Source of the DNA: Adiantum capillus-veneris
Lineage: Eukaryota; Streptophyta; Polypodiopsida; Polypodiales; Pteridaceae
DNA length: 64,000 bases
Direction: 5' to 3'
NCBI GenBank assembly: GCA_014529385.2
Contig: CM043947.1
Coordinates: forward strand, 121,408,891-121,472,890
This document shows positions 37,050 through 46,439 of this stretch, in pieces. A model generated the notes under the pieces. It made no database searches. It was not told where the DNA came from and worked only from the letters and a program-made list of their open reading frames with translations. The first letter of the stretch is position 1. Every line of letters starts with the position of its first letter. A program made the translations under genes and the position numbers.

Positions 37050-38330
37050 ATGGGGATAGAAAGACCGCAACCGGTATTGGGACAACAACCACCTTTACCA
37101 GGAGCAAGACCAGTGGGCATTAGATATGCACCAACCTTAGAGAATCAGGAAGAACAAGCCTTAGTGCCTGTTCAAGCCTATTATGAAGAATCTGGTGCAC
37201 ACATGTCTCCAACTGTGTATTACCCACCAGAAGAACCCAAACAACCAGAACCATGGGGCATGATTGGGAATGTTGGAACACCAACAGTTACAAGTGCTTC
37301 TGATGAAGAGAGATACAATTTGGACGCAAGAACATTGATGTTCATAGCTCATGGAGGGTTAACAGGACAAAGACCATCCTATCCACAAAGGACGAATCAA
37401 ATGGGACCAAGACCAGCACTAGGACCCTGTTACAAGTGTGGAGGTGACCATCTGATGAATGTTTGCCCACATACGGAAATCATTAGAATTAACGCTTATT
37501 GCACTGAGTGTGGGGTTACTCACTTCATTGAGGATTGTTCAAAGAATCCAAACAAAGTGCAAAAGACGACATTGAATATGCTAGAAACTATTCCTACCAG
37601 CAGTGGGTCTGAAAATGAAACTCTGATACCAACGCAAGTTGTTACTAGAGCTCAAGCTAAGAAAACCACTAGAGAACCTGAGAATGGAAAGTTAGCGACT
37701 GAAGTGGTTAGTCAAGGACCGCGGAGTCAGAAAAAAACATGGAAAGCTAGAAAAGCACGCATGAAGTTGAGAAAAGAACGTGAAGACGCTATTCTAGCTG
37801 AGGAACTAAAGCAAACTAAAGATAGATTAGAAAAACTTGAGAGTCAAAACGGGAAACGAGAGATGAGCCCGGAAAGAACGAAACAAAAGAGTATCAAAGA
37901 AACAACGAGCTTAAGCTCAGGGGGATCAGTGCTAGTCGACAAAGTACACGAACCATTGGACGCACTGATGAGAGCTTACGAAGCTAGGTTAAAGAACAAC
38001 CAAACACAAGAACAGAGGTGGATGACATACCCAAACGCGGAATTGGAAAAGCAGAGACTTGAAATGTGCCAGAGAATGATCGAGACTGCACAAGCCTTAT
38101 TAGAACCACCAAAAGAAACAATGAATTGTGGAACGGAAAACCCAATTCAGCAAGAGACTATCGTTTCACGGGTAGCTGAAAAGACTCCCAGTGCACAAAA
38201 GCCTGAAAATACACACAAGGATGACCGCATAGTATTGAACACAACCGATCAGGAGATAGAGAGTTTTCATCCAGTCATACAGAGGTTTACGGAAGAGATG
38301 AGGATTACAATGAATTTTGGAAACAAGTGA
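37050..38330 (+). CDS. Giant-19 Gag C-terminal region with two zinc knuckles
   Basis: 426 codons open in one frame. A Pro/Gln-rich stretch comes first, then at about residues 129-141 and 151-163 two knuckles, CYKCGGDHLMNVC and CTECGVTHFIEDC. Both have C-x2-C-x3-H-x4-C, one residue shorter between Cys and His than the usual x4, so the short spacing is shared rather than accidental. These should bind nucleic acid during packaging. A charged region rich in Lys/Glu, probably coiled coil (K-L-R-K-E-R-E-D-A), follows. A frameshift at 38327-38330 leads to the next segment. Confidence 0.7.
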   Translation: MGIERPQPVLGQQPPLPGARPVGIRYAPTLENQEEQALVPVQAYYEESGAHMSPTVYYPPEEPKQPEPWGMIGNVGTPTVTSASDEERYNLDARTLMFIAHGGLTGQRPSYPQRTNQMGPRPALGPCYKCGGDHLMNVCPHTEIIRINAYCTECGVTHFIEDCSKNPNKVQKTTLNMLETIPTSSGSENETLIPTQVVTRAQAKKTTREPENGKLATEVVSQGPRSQKKTWKARKARMKLRKEREDAILAEELKQTKDRLEKLESQNGKREMSPERTKQKSIKETTSLSSGGSVLVDKVHEPLDALMRAYEARLKNNQTQEQRWMTYPNAELEKQRLEMCQRMIETAQALLEPPKETMNCGTENPIQQETIVSRVAEKTPSAQKPENTHKDDRIVLNTTDQEIESFHPVIQRFTEEMRITMNFGNK

Positions 38331-38832
38331 GAGAGGCAAACTTTGCAAACGAGCTAAGTTGCCAAGCTAATCAGACAAATTGGGAAAAGGACATCAGGAA
38401 TCCTCCCATAGTGGAATTTGAGGCAGGATCTCAAGTGGACTTGGATCTGCAATCTTACTGGGGAGATGGGGGCTCTGTTAGAACAATGGAGAGCAAACCT
38501 CATTCACTGAAAACCTTACCTTCATACTTAGGAGAGTATGAAGCAAAATCCGAGATTAGAGCACTTCCCTCACGAAAATCTCATCAGAAAAAGTCATGGA
38601 CTCGCAAGGATTGATAGAGATCTTGTCAACACCAGTGACATGCACTATCACTCTAGCTGAGCTTTTGAGGCTAAGACCACATATGTGGACCACTGTAGGA
38701 AAATGCTTGGAGAAATTTGGGATAAAAGACCCAACATCGAGACTGCAAGAGGGTATACAAGAGCTGAGCAAACCACAAAAGAACGCTAAGCCTGTACCCT
38801 TTAAACAAGGTCGGAGAGTATTGCGAAGGTGA
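38327..38832 (+). CDS. Giant-19 linker between nucleocapsid and protease
   Basis: Two overlapping frames (38327-38614 and 38596-38832). The second contains L-A-E-L-L-R-L-R-P-H-M-W, a helix-forming block like those found just before proteases in large plant gypsy elements. No catalytic motif. Broken by one frameshift. Confidence 0.4.
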
Positions 38833-38869
38833 AGAGGGGAATACAACCTTACCAGTTGAATTCCAAGGA

Positions 38870-39175
38870 GTGAACACGATGGCAATACTAGACAGCGGAG
38901 CTGGGGTAGCCATTGCTACAAAAGAAATCTGGAAAAAATGGGGGAAACCAGCAATAAGGAAGACTAGGTTGAAACTCCAATTAGCAGATGGACACATGGA
39001 GAAACCTATGGGGTTATTAGAGAAAGTTGTAGTGACTTCTTGCGGCATTGAATACGAACATACTTTTGCTATTGTCGATTTTGGCAAGGAGAATAACTAT
39101 GATATCATACTGGGAAGACCATTCATGAGACAGTTGAAAATGGTCCAGATTGGGGCTACGATCACATATACCTGA
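38870..39175 (+). CDS. Giant-19 protease 1 (retropepsin-like)
   Basis: Aspartic protease domain of about 100 residues in the canonical position before RT. The active-site box is A-I-L-D-S-G-A-G-V at residues 2-10 and the flap-end box D-I-I-L-G-R-P-F at about 83-90. A single D-S-G-A is expected because retropepsins act as homodimers. It should cleave the Gag-Pol precursor. The frame is open across the whole domain; its ends are set by frameshifts. Confidence 0.8.
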   Translation: MNTMAILDSGAGVAIATKEIWKKWGKPAIRKTRLKLQLADGHMEKPMGLLEKVVVTSCGIEYEHTFAIVDFGKENNYDIILGRPFMRQLKMVQIGATITYT

Positions 39176-39180
39176 GAAAT

Positions 39181-40242
39181 ATGGAAACCACTACACGTGT
39201 GAACCTGAAAGACCATAGCTACAAAGATGTGAACCGAACACCGGTAGAGGAGTTTGATTCAGCTACTTTGGCGGGATCCGAATTTCCAGCTTGGTTAGGT
39301 AAACCCAAGGAGTTATGGATGTGTGGAGCTTCGAAATGTGGAAGTCTGAAACGAGAAGAATGTGTTTTAGAAAGGGCTATCGAAGACGAAACTTATATAG
39401 GAGAACCCTTTCCAGAGGACACGTTTGAACCATTAGAATGGACACACATTCTAGCAACCCTAGATGTTTGTGCAATTCCGGATGGTCCCACAACGAAATT
39501 TTGCGACAAGGACGGGTACGACGTGGTTCCTACTTCATGTTGAGAACTGTACTCGAAAAAGAAACTGAAAAGAACGACACTGGAAAAGGAAGATGAAGAA
39601 GAGGTGTTTCACGACATTCCCGATCATCCAGAGTGGGGAAATGAAGCAGACAACGAGTCAACGGACAATTCAAGCGGAAACGAAGAAACTATAACGGATG
39701 TCCGATTTTATGATTTTCCGAACCAAACTAAACAACGCCAGAAACACTATAGAGCAAAGAAAAAAACAAAGGGGGTTAGAACCAATCCGATGCCTAGAAT
39801 AAGAGGAAAAAATCAATTCCTAATGCTAGTAAAGGCTGAAGATTGTGTTAAGGACAAGATTTCTGGAAGAATGAGAGGCAGTGATCAAAAGAGCTTACGA
39901 AAAGACAAAAGAGGCTCAAGAAATCAAGTTCAAAAGAATGGAACGAAAACTGAAACAGAAAAATCAAAAGAAAAGAACAAGCGCAACAGAGAACACGGAG
40001 TCCAAGTTAGAACGCAAAATGTAGAAACAAGTACAGAGAGCGCTCAAGAAAACTCTGAAAGAAGTTTGGACAACAGAAATTGAGAGTGGAGAGGACGAAA
40101 ACGCCAAAATCAAGGAAAACATGGATGTTCCCTCTCACTACAGGAAATTCACAATAGAGGATAGGAAGGTGGTATTAACCCAACCTATTCGAGAGAGAAG
40201 GGAGAACGAATCTTATGACGGACCGGAGGATGAAAAAAGTTG
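39181..40242 (+). CDS. Giant-19 protease-RT linker
   Basis: Frames 39181-39543 and 39604-40083, in the same phase and separated by a stop at 39541-39543, are hydrophilic and Glu/Lys-rich, with no domain recognised. Segments such as F-Y-D-F-P-N-Q-T-K and Y-D-G-P-E-D-E-K lie between. The region connects protease 1 to RT. Confidence 0.4.
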
Positions 40243-41625
40243 ATTTAGCAGCTCCAGGTGAGACGCCTAGACCGGTGTACATAGCCACAGATTTGTCTCC
40301 GAGCGAGGAAGAGAGACTTTTGAGTCTTCTCAGAGAGTACAGGATGTGTTTGCATGGTCTTATAAGGACTTAAAGGGAGTTGACCCATCGATATGCCAAC
40401 ACACAATCCCACTGAAACAAGACGCAAAGCCTAGCAGACAGAGACCATACACATATAATGATACGTTTGCTAAGCGAATCAAGGAAGAGATAGATAAGCT
40501 AATGGAAGCTGAATTCATATACGAGATTGAACACACCGATTGGGTATCTCCGATTGTGGTAGTACCTAAGAAGAACGGAAAACTCCGAGTGTGTGTCAAC
40601 TTAAAGAAAGTGAATGCTGCAACAATCAGGGACAATTATCCCCTGCCGATAACTGATCATGTTCTAGAGCGTGTATCAGGGAAAACAGCATACTCTTTCT
40701 TGATGGTTTTTCAGGATATAACCAGCTAGCCATAGCACTGGAAGATCAACATAAAACAGCTTTTGCAACGGAGTGGGGAATTTATGCTTATCGGGTTATG
40801 CCTTTTGGTCTAACCAATGCTCCCGCAACCTTCCAGAGGCTGATGACGCATGCTTTCAAAGAATACTTAAGGCTGTTTCTAGAAATATACATGGATGACT
40901 TATGTGTACATTCTCTACTGAGAGATGAGCATCTAGAACACCTAAGAAAAGTATTTGAGAAATGTAGGACATATCGCATTTGTCTCAATCCTGAGAAATG
41001 TGTGTTTATGGTCCGACAGGGCAGAATTCTGGGACATATTGTCTCACAAAACGGAATATCCACGGATTTAGAGAAGATAAAAGTTATAGTGGATATGCCT
41101 AGACCAACCAATGCGAAACAAGTACAGAGCTTTATGGGACATTGCGGATATTATAGACGATTCATTTACATGTACGCTATAATAGGCCAACCACTTTACA
41201 GGCTAATAGTGAACTTTGAATGGACAGAGGAGTGTGAGGAATCGTTCAAGAAATTGAAAGAGGCACTCATTACTGCTCCAGTCTTGAAATCACCAGATTG
41301 GGAGAAGATATTCCATGTGCATATAGATGCTTCGGCATATGCAATAGGATGCATTCTGGCTCAGCCAGAAGAAGAAGGAAACATGGATTTTCCTATCTGT
41401 TACGCCAGTCGACAGCTCAACAATGCAGAGAAGAATTACACCACAACAGAGCGAGAAGGATTAGGAATGATATATGCTGTGAAGAAATTTCGGCATTATC
41501 TTCTAGCCAACAAGTTTGTGTTTTTTACGGATCACCAAGCCTTGCTCTACCTAGTGAATAAACCATGCAATACCGGGAGAATAGTGAGATGGTTCATTAT
41601 CTTACTGGAATTCGACTTCAGATAG
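40243..41625 (+). CDS. Giant-19 reverse transcriptase and RNase H
   Basis: RT copies the element RNA into DNA; RNase H removes the template. Frame 40346-40729 has P-K-K-N-G-K-L-R-V-C-V-N-L-K-K-V-N-A-A-T and Y-P-L-P. A one-base shift near 40700 moves to the frame that reads F-L-D-G-F-S-G-Y-N-Q, then from 40798 [14 protein letters not shown], the catalytic Y-M-D-D (about 40889-40900) and F-M-G-H-C-G-Y-Y-R-R. RNase H follows with H-I-D-A-S-A-Y-A-I-G, T-T-E-R-E and F-T-D-H-Q-A-L-L-Y. Catalytic residues are present, so the frameshift is the main defect. Confidence 0.9.
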
Positions 41626-41824
41626 CGAGGAGGAGAGCTTATCAAGTGATGAGGAAGTAAGCATTTAATGATGAAACATTAGGATCAGAGACTCTTGACT
41701 ATACGAGCTGAGTCATTGATTTATCAAAAGCAAGAGAATTTACAAGTGGAATAGTGCGCCATGCTCACTAGAGTCTATATACATATTCTTTCCCCTGTAA
41801 GTGAAGTAAAATCATCTTTCGCGA
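41626..41824 (+). other. Interruption between RNase H and integrase
   Basis: About 200 bases with stops in all frames where a short tether (usually V-L-A-D-x-L-S-R) should join RNase H to integrase. Coding sense resumes at T-N-G-E-D-P-I-G. It may be a small insertion or local rearrangement. No terminal repeats are seen. Confidence 0.5.
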
Positions 41825-43744
41825 TTGACGAATGGAGAAGACCCTATAGGAGTAGATGACGACATGCCATACGCGTACTTGTTCAACATAGAAATGATAC
41901 CGAAGTGGTCTCAAAATGTCGTTAACCTGTTAACCTATGGAGGAGAGTTTGATAGAAGAGAATACAACCAAAAACATATTGCTATTCAGCAATCCAAGAA
42001 TCTTCAATTGATTGCAGGAAGGTTGTATCAATTGGGAAATGATCATGTTTTACGACTATGCATCAATCCTGAGGAATATAGTATATATCTGCGCGAAGCA
42101 CATGTTCAGGAATGTGCATTTCATTGTTCAAGAAGGAACACATATAGAAATTTGTTACAATTGGGAGTCTATTGGCTAGGAATGAAAGAAAGCGTACATG
42201 AATATGTCACTGTATGTACTGTATGTTCATCAAAACCGCCAGCAGAGTATTCGACATTATATCAGATAATGATTTCTCCAGAATGGAGTCAGTATATTGT
42301 TGAATATCTCACAAATAGAACTTTCCCAGAAGGAACGTCAAAAGCTCGTCAGAAATCTGTAGAGACAGAAGCTAGAGATTACGCTTTAATAGGAGATCAA
42401 CTCTATAAGAGAGGTAAAGACAACCAGCTTAGGATTTGCGCATCAGAGTCTGAGTATGTGATAATCCTAGAGCAAGCTCATGGAGGAGTAGGTGGAGGCC
42501 ATTTCTCAGGTGATAAGACAACAAAACTTGTCTTAGCCGCAAGAATATGGTGGCCAACATTACATATGGACGCTGGGGAATACGTTAAACGGTGTGATGA
42601 CTGTCAGCGGACCAAAGTACCACTTAAAAGAGATGATATGCCGCTTAGACCAATGATGGGGGCAAGAGCTTTTGCAAAATGGGGGATTGATTATGTTGGA
42701 CCCATTTCGCCTCCTGCATATAAGACTCATGCACAATACATCGTTGTGGCTACAGACTATCTAACAAAGTGGGTCGAAGCAAAGGCAACTCAAAAAGCAG
42801 ATGCCAGGACCACGGCACAATTTCTATATGAATACGTCTTTGTACGATATGGATTGCCAATAGAAATTGTGAGTGATCGAGGCACACATTTCATAAATGA
42901 AGTGATAGAGATCCTTCTAGATGAATTCATGGTAATCCATAGGAAATCAGCCCTGTATCATCCACAAGCAAACGGACAAGCTGAAGCAACAAACAAAACC
43001 ATATGCACGGTCCTTACGAAGATTGTATCTGAGTCGAGAACCGACTGGGACCAAAAGTTACATTCAACATTATGGGCATATAGGGTAGCGTATAAAACAT
43101 CCATAGGAACGACCCCATATAACATGGTTTTTGGGCTAAATGCTATCTTGCCAATAGAATTCTTGATTTCAACCTTAAGGGTGGCTAAGGATCTAGAGTG
43201 GACAGGGCACGAGCTCTCTGATAGAATAGATGACCTGGAAAAGCTAGACGAGCTTCGCCTAAAAGCAGTAGCTTCCATCTACGCTCAAAAAAGGCGACAA
43301 AAAGAATTTTTTGATAAGCATGTGCGGACTAAAGAGTTTAAGGTTGGGGACTATGTCCTAGTTTACACTCTGAAACAACATGCTAAGAAGCTTAAAAAGC
43401 GAGGGATGGGACCTCTGGTGATTAAAGATCTATCACCAAGTGGAGCCGTCAAGCTTGCTACATTAGACGGAGAAGAAATGCCCAATTGGATTAGTGGATG
43501 CAGAGTGAAAAAGTATCTGTTGCCGCTAACACAAGACATGCTTCTCAAAATACATCACGAAGAGCTGCGTGTCCAGAAAAAGAAAAAGATTGTGGAGGAA
43601 GCGCAAGCCGAGGCGAAGGAAAGAATGGAGAAAAGAAGACTACTGCGTCAGAAACAGCGCAATGAAGGAGCAATAAGAATAAACACAGTCAATATAACAG
43701 AAATCGATAATGACAAGAAGAACCCATCATTGAATGCAAAGTAG
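41825..43744 (+). CDS. Giant-19 integrase with tandemly duplicated H2C2 zinc domain
   Basis: 639 codons open. Integrase inserts the cDNA into the chromosome. Residues 26-134 and 152-260 are two copies of the N-terminal zinc-binding module at an exact 126-residue offset. Ligands are H93, H100, C131, C134 and H219, H226, C257, C260, both H-x6-H-x30-C-x2-C. Upstream P-x-W-S-Q (26-30 and 152-156) and L-I-x-x-x-L-Y also repeat at 126. The catalytic core follows, with D289 (W-G-I-D-Y), D351 (S-D-R-G-T-H) and E387 (G-Q-A-E), giving D-x35-E. The C-terminal part has F-K-V-G-D-Y-V-L-V and G-P-L-V-I. No chromodomain is seen. All metal and catalytic residues are kept. Confidence 0.92.
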   Translation: MTNGEDPIGVDDDMPYAYLFNIEMIPKWSQNVVNLLTYGGEFDRREYNQKHIAIQQSKNLQLIAGRLYQLGNDHVLRLCINPEEYSIYLREAHVQECAFHCSRRNTYRNLLQLGVYWLGMKESVHEYVTVCTVCSSKPPAEYSTLYQIMISPEWSQYIVEYLTNRTFPEGTSKARQKSVETEARDYALIGDQLYKRGKDNQLRICASESEYVIILEQAHGGVGGGHFSGDKTTKLVLAARIWWPTLHMDAGEYVKRCDDCQRTKVPLKRDDMPLRPMMGARAFAKWGIDYVGPISPPAYKTHAQYIVVATDYLTKWVEAKATQKADARTTAQFLYEYVFVRYGLPIEIVSDRGTHFINEVIEILLDEFMVIHRKSALYHPQANGQAEATNKTICTVLTKIVSESRTDWDQKLHSTLWAYRVAYKTSIGTTPYNMVFGLNAILPIEFLISTLRVAKDLEWTGHELSDRIDDLEKLDELRLKAVASIYAQKRRQKEFFDKHVRTKEFKVGDYVLVYTLKQHAKKLKKRGMGPLVIKDLSPSGAVKLATLDGEEMPNWISGCRVKKYLLPLTQDMLLKIHHEELRVQKKKKIVEEAQAEAKERMEKRRLLRQKQRNEGAIRINTVNITEIDNDKKNPSLNAK

Positions 43745-44805
43745 GAACCAACCAAATCAAAGCCAGAGCACTATTGGATTCAGGAGCTCAAGCTAACCTA
43801 CTTTCACTCAGTTTGTATAGACAATTGACAAATGACACTAAACTACAAACTGCCAAGCAAGAGTTAAAGAGTTACTCTGAGAATTCAATCAAAACTGTCG
43901 GATGCATAGTTTTACATATACAGATTAACCAATATGTGTATCCTCATATGTTTTACGTGGTTGAAGACCAAGCTACACAACATCCATTATTGCTAGGACA
44001 ACCATGGCAGAAGCAATATAATGCAATGATTGACTGGAGTTCTAATTCAGTGCTTATCAAATACGAAGGTGAAAGTCAATCAGTTAAGGTCACCAAAGGA
44101 GAAGAGCCAACTCCAAAGGACGAATCCAAAGACAAAGATAAACAACAACCAGAGAAAAAGAAGAAGCAATGGCAACCAAAAGTTTCTATACAACCGGATT
44201 ACTCTTCGACGAGGAATTCTCAACAGTGGATAAGGAAGACAAGCAATAATATAACAGCTCAACCTTGGAAAAAAACGGAGTCAAAGTTGGTATGGAGACC
44301 AAAAAAGGCTGTGCCAAAGAACACAAAGGTGGAAAACAGAGTCTTCAATACCAGACAACAGAGTGATTCTAGACAATCAAGGACAGTGAAACAGATCTGG
44401 ATTCCAAAGAAGTTCATGACGGCACAAAGCTACAGCAAGCAAATTTGGATCCCAAAGATTTGTAAACAGGAACTCCCTTCAGTACAAGCAACGGAAACTC
44501 CTAGGTATTTCAAGCCAAGGAAATCAACACACAGAACAAAGCAGGTTTGGGTCGCAAAGAGTTTGTGGCAAGCACAAGCAAAGCGGAAGCAGATTTGGAT
44601 TGTGAAAAAATACAACAAGGTAACGAAGAATCCATCTACTGATTCTACTACCAAATTGCCAAAACCAACCCAAAACCCGACCACCAATCCATCAATCAAA
44701 CAAAGAGCAGCTTTATTGGAAAGAATGTTGTATTGTCGCTCTACAATTACATTGGGAATTTATGACCAAAACAACTACAAGGCTTCGCCCACAGACACTT
44801 CATAG
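43745..44805 (+). CDS. Giant-19 second retropepsin-like domain with W-x-P-K repeats
   Basis: Joined to integrase by a one-base shift near 43720, since the frame already reads K-V-G-T-N-Q-I-K-A-R-A-L before D-S-G-A. Numbering from the codon at 43774, D2-S3-G4-A5-Q-A-N-L-L is a retropepsin active-site box and L-L-L-G-Q-P-W (72-78) the usual flap partner. From about 130 to 280 a basic, low-complexity tail repeats a Trp motif: W133, W152, W174, W209 (I-W-I-P-K), W225 (I-W-I-P-K), W259, W275. The frame is open to the TAG at 44803-44805. A diverged relative is at 1-1130 (El-B). A domain of this kind after integrase is not part of the standard Ty3/gypsy order. It could be a processing enzyme, or a protease-fold used for binding. 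Confidence 0.75.
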
Positions 44806-44826
44806 TCGTCCGGGAGGACTCAGACT

Positions 44827-44841
44827 AGGAGGGGGGGGAGG
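44827..44841 (+). promoter_or_regulatory. Internal polypurine-tract-like sequence
   Basis: AGGAGGGGGGGGAGG lies 22 bases after the pol stop codon and resembles the true polypurine tract at 50941-50951 (GAGGGGGGGAG). It could be a second plus-strand initiation site, or a relic of an ancestral 3' end. Conserved in the left arm (28887-28901). Confidence 0.45.
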
Positions 44842-46045
44842 TATACAGGAGCTACAAAGCAGCTACAAGCGAAAAAAACAAAGAAAAACAAAAATTATAT
44901 TATAAGGGCAGTGTCTTACATGAGTTTGCAATTTTTTATGTTTGATTGCGGATATTGATAATATTTATGCCCTTATATACCTTGTTTTGCAACAAGAAGA
45001 GATCAAATGATGAATTTGGGTCTCTAGATGTGTAAATATCACTAAATAAGAGTGTTTTTGGAGCTAAAAAGTGGAAAAAAGTGGTAATCCAAGTCCAGAA
45101 ATCACAAAGAAGTGTATATTCATATACACAGGGTTACCAGCTATTTATTGTGTATGTTTGGAATTTTTTGGCTTCAATTTGCTATTTTCCTTTATTTTTT
45201 ATGATTTTCTAATAAAAATAAAAGAAAAATAAAAAAGCAGGTGAAATGAGATCGGAAAAAAGAAAAGAATAGACGGTGATGGTCCTAATGACAAGGGCAA
45301 CCCAGGATAAAAATTGGGTACAATTCTGAAAAAGTTGCGGAAAGCCCGAAATGACAGAATTTTGGCAAAGTGGACAGATTTCTCCAGAAACAGGTCAAAT
45401 GGAGTCCAAATTGAGAAATTTCAAATCCTAAAGTGCATTTCACGACGAGATAGGAGCACATGTCAAATTTGGTAACAAGTGATCCGGGAAGTCCGAAGTT
45501 AAGTATTTTTCACTTCACTTTCAAGCTCATTTCCACTATTACCTTCTTGGAGAGAGCAAAGAGCACACAGGAGCATCCGACCTTCTACCGCCTTCTACGA
45601 CTGCTACGAGAGCTCAGAGGACACCAGACATGAGAGGTAGACTCGTTGCCATAAGCTTTTGATGCTTATCGTTAACTTTTGTCGCGAAAACTGACCAAAA
45701 CCAAGAAACAAGAGCAGACGAGGAATGGGGAAGAACGCTAGGTAGGGGCACAACCGCCTAACCAAACCTTGCAAGAACTTAGAGGTGGGTTACCCTAGTA
45801 TAGGAGATGGGTTTCTAACACTCAAAGCTCGAGAAAGAACGACTGGAAAAACCCTAGGTCAACAGAGCCTGCAAGAGGCAAACAGAAAAAAGTTGTCGGA
45901 ACGACACAAAACTTCTCAGGAAGCTTAACAACATCGAGGGCAATGCAACCATGGAGTATCTCCAGGTTTGGACCACCAAAAGTAGGTCGGAACAACCGAT
46001 TCGGCTGCGGACACACAAAGCGTCATTTTGGCATAACGACTGAAA

Positions 46046-46330
46046 TTGACGAATGAAATGAAACTTCACAAGCAGCTTCAAATATACATGGATGACTTAT
46101 GTTTGCAAGCAAAACCCAAAAGAAAGCTGATTCACTTACCGATGGTGAAAAAGACGCTTTCGGGCAACCAAATGGAGAAAGATGGAGAACGGGGAGCCAA
46201 AGTCAAGTCCAACCAACTGGATGGCTTCACAACATATCCAATGAGCTGGAAATGCAACTCTCATGAAGAAAAGTTGAAGAAATTCAACTCCAAGGCAAAA
46301 AGACGACTTCGGAGACTGAAATGCCTATAA
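46046..46330 (+). pseudogene. 94-codon frame carrying a 23-base match to the RT catalytic box
   Basis: Bases 46080-46102 are identical to 40883-40905, the RT segment encoding I-Y-M-D-D-L-C, and are in the same codon phase relative to that motif. The rest of the frame (lysine-rich) does not resemble RT. It may be a captured fragment or a patch left by template switching. It is unlikely to be a functional gene. Confidence 0.35.
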
Positions 46331-46439
46331 GGGGGCTTTTTGGCTAAACTTATGACTTTTCAAGTTGAAAACTAGTTAGCAGGGCTTAGGGCACTAGCAC
46401 AAAGCACTCTTTGCACAAAAAGACCAACATTTCAGGAAA

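Noticed and set aside
35748-38330. Repeated 4-base stop/start overlaps (GTGA or ATGA at 35748, 36179, 38327) that look like translational coupling
   Set aside because: The downstream frame already reads protein-like before the first overlap, so the real crossover lies earlier and the overlap is incidental; two of the three would also need a GTG start.
44827-44841. Internal G-run as the end of a separate solo element with LTR
   Set aside because: No TG-start LTR follows, and the downstream sequence does not match either LTR.
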